Source: Chloroflexota bacterium
Lineage (GTDB): Bacteria > Chloroflexota > Anaerolineae > Anaerolineales > Anaerolineaceae
Length of the DNA: 17,930 bases
Direction of reading: 5' to 3'
NCBI GenBank assembly: GCA_029265085.1
Contig: JAJUJY010000084.1
Span: forward strand, 1-17,930
The notes under the pieces: model-generated
Told to the model about the DNA's origin: nothing
The model's database searches: none
The model's input: only the letters and a program-made list of their open reading frames with translations
Shown here: positions 6,875-13,810 of the stretch, one piece after another
How positions within the stretch are numbered: the stretch's first letter is position 1
Layout: every line of letters begins with the position of its first letter
Translations under genes and position numbers: made by a program

Positions 6875-7660
6875 CTAGACCTTCATATAGAACGAAATAC
6901 CAAAGTTGCGAAAACCAATTTCAGTTGGGCGAGGAATAATCTCCGTTCCACCTAAAAACAACACCCCGCCTGGCCGTAAAGCCGCATGGAACTTGGTGTA
7001 CAAATGGCTTTTCGCTTCTGTCGTAAAGTAGATAATGACATTTCGGCAAACAATCAGATCAAACCCGGTATCAAATTGATCCATCAGAAGATTTTGTTCC
7101 TGGAAGGTGATCCGGCGGGCATACTGCTCTTTTACGTGATACGGTGGTTCGGCAGTGATATATTTGTGCTTCTGTTCCGCGGTCAGGTTGCGCATATCAT
7201 CCAGGGTATATGGACCGCGCGCACGGGCTTTCTGCAGCGCGCCTCGATCCAAGTCTGTTGCCAGGATTTGATGCGGCAGATTGGGAGATACCTGATCTAA
7301 CACCATCGACAGGGTATAAGCCTCAACGCCAATGGAACATCCGGCACTCCATACACGCAGCCCATTGCGCTGATTGGAGGAATTGAGCAGTTGTGGAATG
7401 ACATCCTTCGCCAGGGTTGCCCAACGGTCGGGGTCGCGAAAAAATTCGGTCACGTTGATGGTCAGGTAATCACGAAAACGGGTTAACTCATTCGAGTTCT
7501 CAGCCAGAACCTTGAAATAATCACTCCAGGAAGCCGCCCGCGTCCGCACCAGCCAGGAATCCAGACGGCGTTTCATCTGCTCGTCCTTATAATAGGTCAA
7601 ATCAATATTGAGCAGCTTTTTTACAGAAGCTTTAACCTGGGTGTAAACTTCAGATTCCAT
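6875..7660 (-). CDS. cheR: Chemotaxis protein methyltransferase CheR
   Basis: This 261-residue enzyme transfers methyl groups from S-adenosylmethionine to glutamates of chemoreceptors. The N-terminal helical domain (about 1-75) ends in INVTEFFRDPDRW, a CheR hallmark. The SAM-binding domain has RVWSAGCSIGVEAYTLSM at about 102-119, with the acidic residue of the motif kept at Glu113. It continues with ILATDLD (132-138), FDLIVCRNVIIYF and LRPGGVLFLGGTE. No C-terminal TPR extension is present. GAGG lies 8 nt before the ATG. It follows cheB by 15 nt, giving adjacent receptor methylesterase and methyltransferase genes. No receptor gene is in the window. Confidence 0.97.
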   Translation of the reverse strand: MESEVYTQVKASVKKLLNIDLTYYKDEQMKRRLDSWLVRTRAASWSDYFKVLAENSNELTRFRDYLTINVTEFFRDPDRWATLAKDVIPQLLNSSNQRNGLRVWSAGCSIGVEAYTLSMVLDQVSPNLPHQILATDLDRGALQKARARGPYTLDDMRNLTAEQKHKYITAEPPYHVKEQYARRITFQEQNLLMDQFDTGFDLIVCRNVIIYFTTEAKSHLYTKFHAALRPGGVLFLGGTEIIPRPTEIGFRNFGISFYMKV

Positions 7661-7675
7661 ATTCCAACCTCACCA

Positions 7676-8767
7676 TTAAGATTTGCCGAGCGCCCGAACG
7701 GCTCGTTCAATTGACGGCACAACGTCTGATAACGGCACAACTTCACTGGCAGCACCTGCCTCAATGACACTGCGCGGCATGCCCCAAACCACCGCGGACG
7801 ACTCTGCTTCAGCGATGACATGCCCGCCCAGGCTGTGCAGCAAGGTTGCCCCGTTGGTTCCATCACTACCCATACCGGTTAAAATTGCCGCAACGACTGA
7901 TTTCCCGTATTTTTGGGCAAGTGAGGTTAAGGTAACATCCACAGCAGGCCGCACCCCATGAACCGGTGGTTTTTGGTTTAAAGCCACTTGTTCGTTATCA
8001 TCGAAAACCATGTGGAAACCACCTGGAGCCAATAGTGCCATTCCAACAGCCAGACGATCGCCTGGCTCGGCCTCTTTGACTTTGATTCGAGCATTTTGAT
8101 TCAACCTCTCTGCTAACGAGTGGGTAAATCCGGCAGGCATATGCTGCACAATGACATACGCTGCAGGTAAATCTGCTGACAACTGAGGAACCAATTCATT
8201 CAACGCCCGCGGGCCTCCGGTTGATGTCCCAATCAAAACAATTGGGAACCCTTTCGACCACGCGCGCACCTTTTTGTCTTCAATGGGGGAGACGACTGGT
8301 AAAGGTTGGCGGTAGGTTGTGGTTGGTTTAATCCGCACCTGGGCTGCCCGCACAATTTTTGCAGCCACATCTTCCATAACTTTATGGATCGTGACCTGGC
8401 TTTCCGGCTTGGCAACAAAATCAACCGCACCCAGTGTTAGCGCCTGGATCGTTTCTACCGTTCCTTCACGAGTCAGGCTGGAAAGCATCACCACCGGCCG
8501 GGGGAAGTTAGCCATAATCTGCCGCAAGGTGGATATTCCATCCAACCTGGGCATTTCGACATCCAACGTCACCACATCCGGCTGCAAACGCGGGATTAAT
8601 TCCAACGCTTCAAGACCATCTCGGGCCGTACCGACGACTTGCAATTTCGGGTTACTGCTTAAGTGCTGGCTGATGGAGAACCGCATAAACGCGGAATCGT
8701 CCACCACCAACACCCGCACAGGTTGGCCTGATGTCGTACTGGAAGGAGTACGGTCAAGTTCAGCCAT
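7676..8767 (-). CDS. cheB: Protein-glutamate methylesterase/deamidase CheB
   Basis: This 363-residue protein has a receiver domain (about 17-135) with Asp23-Asp24, phospho-acceptor Asp69 (TLDVEMPRLDG) and Lys120. A linker joins it to a methylesterase domain (about 173-360). The catalytic Ser is Ser182 in IGTSTGGPRAL and the His is His209 in QHMPAGF. The C-terminal AILTGMGSDGTNGA is also typical. It removes methyl groups from receptors when phosphorylated by CheA. It begins 7 nt after the cheY stop with no clear Shine-Dalgarno, so translation is probably coupled to cheY. All key residues are present. Confidence 0.97.
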   Translation of the reverse strand: MAELDRTPSSTTSGQPVRVLVVDDSAFMRFSISQHLSSNPKLQVVGTARDGLEALELIPRLQPDVVTLDVEMPRLDGISTLRQIMANFPRPVVMLSSLTREGTVETIQALTLGAVDFVAKPESQVTIHKVMEDVAAKIVRAAQVRIKPTTTYRQPLPVVSPIEDKKVRAWSKGFPIVLIGTSTGGPRALNELVPQLSADLPAAYVIVQHMPAGFTHSLAERLNQNARIKVKEAEPGDRLAVGMALLAPGGFHMVFDDNEQVALNQKPPVHGVRPAVDVTLTSLAQKYGKSVVAAILTGMGSDGTNGATLLHSLGGHVIAEAESSAVVWGMPRSVIEAGAASEVVPLSDVVPSIERAVRALGKS

Positions 8768-8774
8768 GATTTGT

Positions 8775-9131
8775 TTATGCCAGCAGCTTGTTAATCGCGC
8801 TCATGACACGATCGCGCTCAAACGGCTTGACCACGAAATCACGTGCGCCGGATTTGACCGCTTCCAACACTACCGATTCCTGCCCGAGAGCCGTTAACAT
8901 GACCACACGGGCTTGCGGGTCGAAAGTGCGGATTTCCTTGAGGGCTGTCAGTCCATCCATTTCCGGCATGGTCACATCCATCAAGACAATATCTGGGTGA
9001 ATTTCTTTGTAAGAAGCAACCGCTTTAACACCGTTTTCGGCCTCAAAGACCTCAAACCCGTCTCCACTGAGCATCTTGGTAATGCGCACCCGTAAAAATT
9101 CAGCATCATCTACGATCAAAATCTTGGTCAT
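8775..9131 (-). CDS. cheY: Chemotaxis response regulator CheY
   Basis: This 118-residue stand-alone receiver domain has Asp8-Asp9 for metal binding and Asp52 (VLMDVTMPEMDG) for phosphorylation. Thr80 and Lys102 (KPFERDR) fill the conserved switch positions. With no output domain, and lying between cheD and cheB, it is almost certainly CheY, which is phosphorylated by CheA and binds the flagellar switch. GGAGG lies about 10 nt before the ATG. CheC and the two CheX proteins of the same operon are its likely phosphatases. Confidence 0.95.
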   Translation of the reverse strand: MTKILIVDDAEFLRVRITKMLSGDGFEVFEAENGVKAVASYKEIHPDIVLMDVTMPEMDGLTALKEIRTFDPQARVVMLTALGQESVVLEAVKSGARDFVVKPFERDRVMSAINKLLA

Positions 9132-9154
9132 CCTGGCTAAACCTCCGTTTCACA

Positions 9155-9640
9155 CTAGATCTCGATTTCTTTGCCGCCAATAACGCGCACCGTCATGCGG
9201 CCATCCAATACGTACAACCGAACTGTCCGGCCGATGTTTCCACCGACCTCCTCACTTTTCAAGGTTAAATTCAGCCGCTGCAATGTTTTGCGGCATGCCT
9301 CGATATTTCGAGTTCCAATATCAAAAGTTTGTGAAAGACCGGGTGCGGTAAGCATATTGGCTCCACCGGCTATACGGGTGACAATTTTGCGCGAATCCGC
9401 CCCAGCTTTCAGCATTGCCGCCAACAGGCCCTCAATACCGCTGTCCACGAACTTTGGGCTGAGTGGATCTGCACCATTCATACGCTGAGGTAACACCGCA
9501 TGCAGCAAGCCGGAAACGCGATTACTCGCATCCACCATGCTGATTCCAAGGCAGGACCCCAATCCATAGGCAACCAAAACATCCTGTGGATCGCGACTGA
9601 CTACCATTTCACCCAACCCAATGCTTACCGGTTCTTTCAT
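9155..9640 (-). CDS. cheD: Chemoreceptor glutamine deamidase CheD
   Basis: This 161-residue CheD homologue has the active-site Cys30 in YGLGSCLG and His47 in GLLHAVLP. The third residue of the known Cys-His-Thr set, six positions before the Cys, is Ala24 here instead of Thr. The rest fits CheD: KFVDSGIEGLLAAMLKAGA, RIAGGANM and EEVGGNIGRTVRLYVLDGRM. CheD deamidates receptor glutamines and binds CheC, boosting CheC phosphatase activity. Its ATG overlaps the cheC stop as ATGA, so the two partners are translationally coupled. Lack of the Thr may lower deamidase activity while leaving CheC binding, which is inference. Confidence 0.95.
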   Translation of the reverse strand: MKEPVSIGLGEMVVSRDPQDVLVAYGLGSCLGISMVDASNRVSGLLHAVLPQRMNGADPLSPKFVDSGIEGLLAAMLKAGADSRKIVTRIAGGANMLTAPGLSQTFDIGTRNIEACRKTLQRLNLTLKSEEVGGNIGRTVRLYVLDGRMTVRVIGGKEIEI

Positions 9641-10251
9641 GCATTCAGCTTCCTGAGATTCAGAGTTTTAATGGTTTGCGCGTCCGGTATGACCCAAAAC
9701 GCAGTCTCGACCGACCGGTCATTATTCATGAAATTGGTCTTAATCAAGAGAATGTTTTCACTGATGCCGCCCGTCGTGGCAATCACAATGTCCAAAATAG
9801 CCCCGACCATATCCACAAGCACCGCAGGCGGTGTTGGCCGGATCGAAGAACCGGTCATATCTGCCATCGCATTCAGGAAAAACGTTCCAGTAAGGTTGCC
9901 CACCTCACCTAAAGCGGAGCGTTCCAAGGCACCCATGTGGGTCGTTGTCCCGTTGGGCAGGTCCATTAACAAATCCACCAGTTCCAGAGCCTTTTTATAG
10001 GGCAAAATCAGCATCATCTGCCCGGCCATATCCCCTTCAGCGCGCAAATAAATTCCCGTGGCTTCAGTTTCCAACCCGCCCACAATTTGCGTGATATCGA
10101 ACAACGGAACTTCCGTCACCTGCGGCGGCGCAACCTGGATGGTATGGCCTAACATGGAGGACAGCCCTTCGGCGGCTTTTAGAATCCCTTCCTGCGCCAC
10201 CTGCTGGATCATGGCTAAAGTTTGCAAATCCAAAGAATGATTTTCTTCCAT
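9637..10251 (-). CDS. cheC: CheY-P phosphatase CheC
   Basis: I chose the ATG at 10251, preceded by GGAGG 7 nt upstream and 13 nt after the cheA stop; the longer frame to 10344 reads back into cheA. The 204-residue product fits CheC. The second phosphatase motif is intact as Ser112-Glu116-Asn119 (SALGEVGN). At the position of the first motif, near residues 13-20, it reads A-x3-Q-x2-Q, so that site has lost its Glu and Asn. Classic CheC has two such sites, FliY-type proteins also two, and CheX one per subunit. The C-terminal half includes PTPPAVLVDMVGAILDI. It is coupled to cheD by a 4-nt overlap, matching the known CheC-CheD complex. Confidence 0.92.
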   Translation of the reverse strand: MEENHSLDLQTLAMIQQVAQEGILKAAEGLSSMLGHTIQVAPPQVTEVPLFDITQIVGGLETEATGIYLRAEGDMAGQMMLILPYKKALELVDLLMDLPNGTTTHMGALERSALGEVGNLTGTFFLNAMADMTGSSIRPTPPAVLVDMVGAILDIVIATTGGISENILLIKTNFMNNDRSVETAFWVIPDAQTIKTLNLRKLNA

Positions 10252-10264
10252 CAAGATGCCTCCA

Positions 10265-12319
10265 CTAATGCACACCGGCCAGGCGGAACAAACCTGGCAC
10301 ATCGACAATGAGCGCCACACGCCCATCACCCAAGATTGCCGCACTCGATATCCCTGGTATATCTCCGAAGAAGGAGCCTAACGACTTTACAACGACTTCT
10401 TCTTCCCCCATTAACGCATCGACCACCAGCCCGCAGCGATTCTTGCCTGAATTGACCACGACGGTATACAGGTTTGATTTTGGGTCCCGTTGATTTTTCA
10501 TTGCAAAGATATCCGCAAGGCTCACAATCGAAAGTACGGACTCGCGCAGGCGAGTGACCGGTTTTCCACGAATGGTTTGAATTTCATCCGGCTTCAGGCG
10601 CAGCGTCTCCGTCACCATCACCAGCGGGATCGCAAACACGGTGCGCTCCACCTTCACCAGCAGAGTCGGGACAATTGCCAGGGTTAACGGCAGCACAATT
10701 TGGATTACCGTACCTTTGCCGGCTTGTGTTTCCACATGAATGGTTCCGTTTACGCGTTGGATATTGTTGTGAACAATATCCATGCCCACACCGCGGCCGG
10801 AAATATCAGTCACCTTTTGAGCTGTAGATAAACCAGGCATAAACATCAAATCCACTGCCTGTTCATCCGTCATGGCATCAGCTTCTTCTTTGGTGATCAA
10901 TCCCTTTTGGACTGCACTTCGCCGCAGCGCATTTGGATCCACCCCTTTGCCATCATCTTCTACCGTCAGGAGAATGCGGCCTTGTTCGTGCTTGGCGGTT
11001 AACCGGATCGTACCGCGTTCAGGTTTACCTGCCGCACGGCGCACTTCCGGCATTTCAATTCCATGATCCACTGCATTACGCACCAGGTGAATTAACGGGT
11101 CGTTTATTTCCTCGATCATCGAGCGGTCCATTTCGGTATCTTCACCCTCAATGACCAAATCAAGCAGCTTGCCGGTTTTCTGCGCCATATCCCGCAGCAG
11201 GCGGGGAAATTTATTGAATATATTACCAATCGGCAGCATACGGATGCGCATGACCTCTTCCTGAAGCTGGTCGGTAATGCGCCCCAGGTGAGCCACAGTT
11301 TCAGTTAACTGGTCCACAGAGCCGTCTCCGCGTGCCTGCAATTCCAGGCGGCTGCGAATCTGGTATAGGTGGTTGCGGTCCGTAATCAATTCTCCAACCA
11401 GGTTCATCAGAGTGTCCAGCCGTTCCACACTGGTCCGGACGGTCATCTCCACTTTGCGCTGGTGGTTGCCGTCATTTTTCGTGTCTGCAGAAGGTTCTTG
11501 TTTGGCCTTATCCGTCTGAGAAGATTTCTTTTTCTCCGGAGCTGGTTCTGCTGCTGCAACTGCTTTTGCTGCACCATTCGAACCGCCGCTGACGGTCAAC
11601 TCGTCCACCTCAGCGATCCAGGCCAGAGCAGATTTTATTTTTTCTACTGGATGCTGGGTTGCTAATTTGGCCGAAAATTCACGCACGGGAGCCGCAGTTT
11701 CTATCTGCTCGCTGGTCGGAGACATGCTCAAAATTTCGCCCAGCTCTTGCAGCGCCATCATCAATTGAAAAGCCCGGGCAGCCGATGCCACACTTTTCTG
11801 ATTGATTTTGGCCTGTATCTCTACCGAGCCGTTATCGCCAGATGGTTGGGATGCGGCAGGTTGATCCACAACAGGTTGGGGTGAAGCGGATGATGAAGCT
11901 GGCTCAGCTTTGCCCCCCGTCATCAGATGATTAAAAGCATCGACCAGGCGATCCACGTCCACGTCACTTTGAGAGCCGTTAATCACCTCGTCTCTTAATT
12001 TGCGCAAACCATCAACCGCATCCAGGCATAAATCAATTAACGGCGTGGTAATCGAAAGGCTGCGTTTGCGCACACCATCCAATGCAGTTTCCATCGCATG
12101 CATCAGATTGGTCATACGGCGATGACCGATCATGCCAGCCGTACCTTTAAGCGTGTGGGCTGCGCGGAATGCAGTCTGTACCAAATCAGATTCAGCATCC
12201 AGGCGTTCCATCTGGATCAATATTTCATCCAGCGCCTGCAAATGCTCGTCCACTTCGGCCAGAAAGATCGGAAGCTCATCCTGACTGATATCAAAAATTA
12301 GTTCGACCTGATCGCTCAT
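10265..12319 (-). CDS. cheA: Chemotaxis histidine kinase CheA
   Basis: The ATG at 12319 gives 684 residues starting MSDQVELIFDIS; a longer GTG frame to 12370 is unlikely. Domains in order: HPt (1-110) with phospho-acceptor His55 in AAHTLKGTAGMIG; an Ala/Ser/Pro linker; a P2-like response-regulator-binding domain (about 165-245); a Lys-rich linker; the P3 dimerisation helices (about 290-360, SVERLDTLMNLVGELI). The ATPase domain (about 365-545) has NAVDHG at 415-420, DDGKGVD at 455-461 and GRGVG at 508-512. A CheW-like P5 domain runs to the end. All catalytic motifs are present. It phosphorylates CheY and CheB. It heads the che operon, with a candidate promoter and the csrA terminator upstream. 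An A-tract directly precedes the start and the Shine-Dalgarno is weak (GTGGAAG). Confidence 0.97.
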   Translation of the reverse strand: MSDQVELIFDISQDELPIFLAEVDEHLQALDEILIQMERLDAESDLVQTAFRAAHTLKGTAGMIGHRRMTNLMHAMETALDGVRKRSLSITTPLIDLCLDAVDGLRKLRDEVINGSQSDVDVDRLVDAFNHLMTGGKAEPASSSASPQPVVDQPAASQPSGDNGSVEIQAKINQKSVASAARAFQLMMALQELGEILSMSPTSEQIETAAPVREFSAKLATQHPVEKIKSALAWIAEVDELTVSGGSNGAAKAVAAAEPAPEKKKSSQTDKAKQEPSADTKNDGNHQRKVEMTVRTSVERLDTLMNLVGELITDRNHLYQIRSRLELQARGDGSVDQLTETVAHLGRITDQLQEEVMRIRMLPIGNIFNKFPRLLRDMAQKTGKLLDLVIEGEDTEMDRSMIEEINDPLIHLVRNAVDHGIEMPEVRRAAGKPERGTIRLTAKHEQGRILLTVEDDGKGVDPNALRRSAVQKGLITKEEADAMTDEQAVDLMFMPGLSTAQKVTDISGRGVGMDIVHNNIQRVNGTIHVETQAGKGTVIQIVLPLTLAIVPTLLVKVERTVFAIPLVMVTETLRLKPDEIQTIRGKPVTRLRESVLSIVSLADIFAMKNQRDPKSNLYTVVVNSGKNRCGLVVDALMGEEEVVVKSLGSFFGDIPGISSAAILGDGRVALIVDVPGLFRLAGVH

Positions 12320-12423
12320 TTTTTTTCGCTTCCACCGGGTTCGATTTTTAACTCTCCAACAAGATAACACAGCCGTTTTTTTGCTTCAGTAAACCGTCCG
12401 TAAAAAGAAGCCAAAGAACGCAT
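12316..12423 (-). CDS. Possible 35-residue leader ORF overlapping the cheA start
   Basis: An ATG at 12423 opens a 35-codon frame ending in a TGA that overlaps the cheA ATG as ATGA. The peptide is basic and ends in Glu-Lys-Lys. It starts MRSLASFYGRFTEAKKRL. No Shine-Dalgarno precedes it and no family is recognised. The stop overlap would suit translational coupling into cheA, whose own ribosome site is weak. It could equally be chance, because a candidate promoter lies inside it. Confidence 0.25.
   Translation of the reverse strand: MRSLASFYGRFTEAKKRLCYLVGELKIEPGGSEKK
12361..12389 (-). promoter_or_regulatory. Weak candidate vegetative promoter for cheA
   Basis: The minus strand has CTGAAG (12389-12384), a 17-nt spacer, and TATCTT (12366-12361) preceded by TGT as an extended -10. 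Each hexamer matches three or four consensus positions. It would start transcription about 30 nt before the cheA ATG. No sigma-28 motif was found between 12320 and 12500. The rest of the gap between cheA and csrA is AT-rich with the csrA terminator at its far end. Confidence 0.3.
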
Positions 12424-12497
12424 GAATTTTTTAAGATCAATTTAGGGGAAATTTACGCGCTTCTTAAACAACACGCAGCCGAGCGGATTAAGATGAA

Positions 12498-12530
12498 ATA
12501 AAAAAGCCCACCCGTTTAATACGGGTGGGC
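12498..12530 (-). terminator. Intrinsic terminator after csrA
   Basis: The minus-strand RNA forms a perfect 10-bp stem (GCCCACCCGT with ACGGGTGGGC) around a 5-nt loop, followed at once by six U residues and further U/A. It begins 20 nt after the csrA stop. It closes the flgM-flgN-flgK-flgL-csrA unit and separates it from the che operon. Confidence 0.93.
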
Positions 12531-12549
12531 CTGGATGATCCTGCCAGGA

Positions 12550-12840
12550 CTATTCCGATTTTTCTTCCGGATCGGGTGGCGTCTTATTCTCATCGTCTGT
12601 ATAAGAGGCCAACAGCTGGCGAAGCTGTTCAAATGTATCCGGCTCCGGCGACTCGGCCAGAATTTCTTGCAGTTTCGTCTGGTCCTGAACTGCCTGGTAA
12701 ACCTCTTGCCGCAAGATTGATATATCTCGCGGTGCTTTAATACCCAACTTTACCCGATCACCTTCAATTGCTAATACAGTGATCGTGATTGAATCACCAA
12801 TCGTTATGCTTTCGTCAACTCGCCGGGTCAAGACTAACAT
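12550..12840 (-). CDS. csrA: Carbon storage regulator CsrA (RNA-binding translational regulator)
   Basis: The ATG at 12840 gives the canonical MLVLTRRVDESITIGD start, with GAGG 8 nt upstream; the longer GTG frame at 12852 would add four residues over that site. The RNA-binding residues Leu4 and Arg44 (ISILRQEV) are kept. The protein is 96 residues, longer than the common 60-75, with a C-terminal extension that includes FEQLRQLLASY and an acidic, Pro-rich tail. CsrA binds GGA motifs in mRNA leaders, and the fliC leader here has two. It is the last gene of the sigma-28 unit, right after flgL, with no fliW between them. The extended tail could be a protein-binding region, since FliW binds CsrA outside the RNA surface; that is inferred. 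Confidence 0.96.
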   Translation of the reverse strand: MLVLTRRVDESITIGDSITITVLAIEGDRVKLGIKAPRDISILRQEVYQAVQDQTKLQEILAESPEPDTFEQLRQLLASYTDDENKTPPDPEEKSE

Positions 12841-12913
12841 TGCTAGCCTCACATCATTGAAAACTGAGAGCCGGCTGCTGGTTGGCTAAACAAACGGAAA
12901 CAAAACCGGTAGA

Positions 12914-13798
12914 TTAGCGCAAATAGTCAAACAGGCTCATGGCTGAGATGGCTCGCTGGCTGACTTCGAGAACGGCCTGATAGGTGGTCTCCTGTCCGCG
13001 CAGCAAGGAAATCCCTTCCGCCAGGTTAATTTCTTCTTTTTTGCTCAGCAGGCTCTTGGTTTCGATCTTAATCCGGTCCAAATAGTCTGCTGCACTGCTT
13101 ACCTGGCGCATCCGCGCACCGTTCCCGGTGCGGAAACGATCCATCGTTTCTAAACCAGATTGTAACCCATCCAGCGTGGTTCGCAAAGTGGCAGTATCGT
13201 TTGAATTTAAAGCATTACGCGCCTGGATCAATGTTTGGAAGAATGCGGAAAAAGCCTGGTCGCCAACAATATTGATGGACACCGATTGTCCTGGCCCTAA
13301 ACTGCGCTGCATAATTCCCTGGTCGCCGTTATACACAATGGTATTGCTGTCCACCTGTGTGAACGCTTTGCCGTCGATTTTGAAGCCAGAAAAGATATAG
13401 CGGCCATTTTCCGAAGTATTGGCGATTTCTAACGCCTGGCTTAACAAACTGTCAATTTCTGGCGCAATCGCATTCGCACGTTCTTCTGCGGTCAACGAAT
13501 CGGTCAATCCGCGCGTAACCAGGTTAATTGCTCGTTGAGCCACCTTCTCCATTTCCTGCATCGCAAAATCCGTTGCATTCATCCAGTCTTTTGCCAGATC
13601 GGTTGTTTGCGAATACGACTCCAATGAACGCAGGCTGGAGCGCAAATTTAAACTAATCGAAGCATTGATGGGATCATCGGATGCAGATTGGAACTGCTGG
13701 TTGGTCGCAACCTTTTCACGTAAACGGTTTAGAGATTCTAGATTTTCAGACATATGCCGGATCGCATTATCAATCATCATTTGGTTTGTTACGCGCAT
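12914..13798 (-). CDS. flgL: Flagellar hook-filament junction protein FlgL (HAP3)
   Basis: This 294-residue protein starts MRVTNQMMIDNAIRHMSENL, a clear FlgL N-terminus, with FQSASDDPINASISLNLRSS at about 37-56 as in flagellin-like D0/D1 domains. The middle has YIFSGFKIDGKAF, the FlgL-typical segment. The C-terminus (VLEVSQRAISAMSLFDYL) returns to the flagellin-like helix. FlgL joins the hook to the filament together with FlgK. It starts 12 nt after the flgK stop, with GAGGTGAG just before the ATG. Length is normal. It is followed by csrA after 73 nt, in which I see no gene. Confidence 0.96.
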   Translation of the reverse strand: MRVTNQMMIDNAIRHMSENLESLNRLREKVATNQQFQSASDDPINASISLNLRSSLRSLESYSQTTDLAKDWMNATDFAMQEMEKVAQRAINLVTRGLTDSLTAEERANAIAPEIDSLLSQALEIANTSENGRYIFSGFKIDGKAFTQVDSNTIVYNGDQGIMQRSLGPGQSVSINIVGDQAFSAFFQTLIQARNALNSNDTATLRTTLDGLQSGLETMDRFRTGNGARMRQVSSAADYLDRIKIETKSLLSKKEEINLAEGISLLRGQETTYQAVLEVSQRAISAMSLFDYLR

Positions 13799-13810
13799 CT
13801 CTCACCTCAC

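Noticed and set aside
8319..8897. Long plus-strand open frame of 192 codons
   Set aside because: Antisense to cheB and cheY, which carry all expected catalytic residues; composition fits a shadow frame.
10252..10344. Longer start for cheC inside cheA
   Set aside because: The added 31 residues are an out-of-frame reading of the cheA end; GGAGG is positioned for the ATG at 10251.
11832..11839. GGCGATAA on the minus strand, like a sigma-28 -10
   Set aside because: No TAAAGTTT-like -35 at 11-nt spacing and it lies inside the cheA linker coding sequence.
12841..12852. GTG start four codons upstream of csrA
   Set aside because: It would cover the GAGG ribosome site; the ATG at 12840 gives the invariant CsrA N-terminus.
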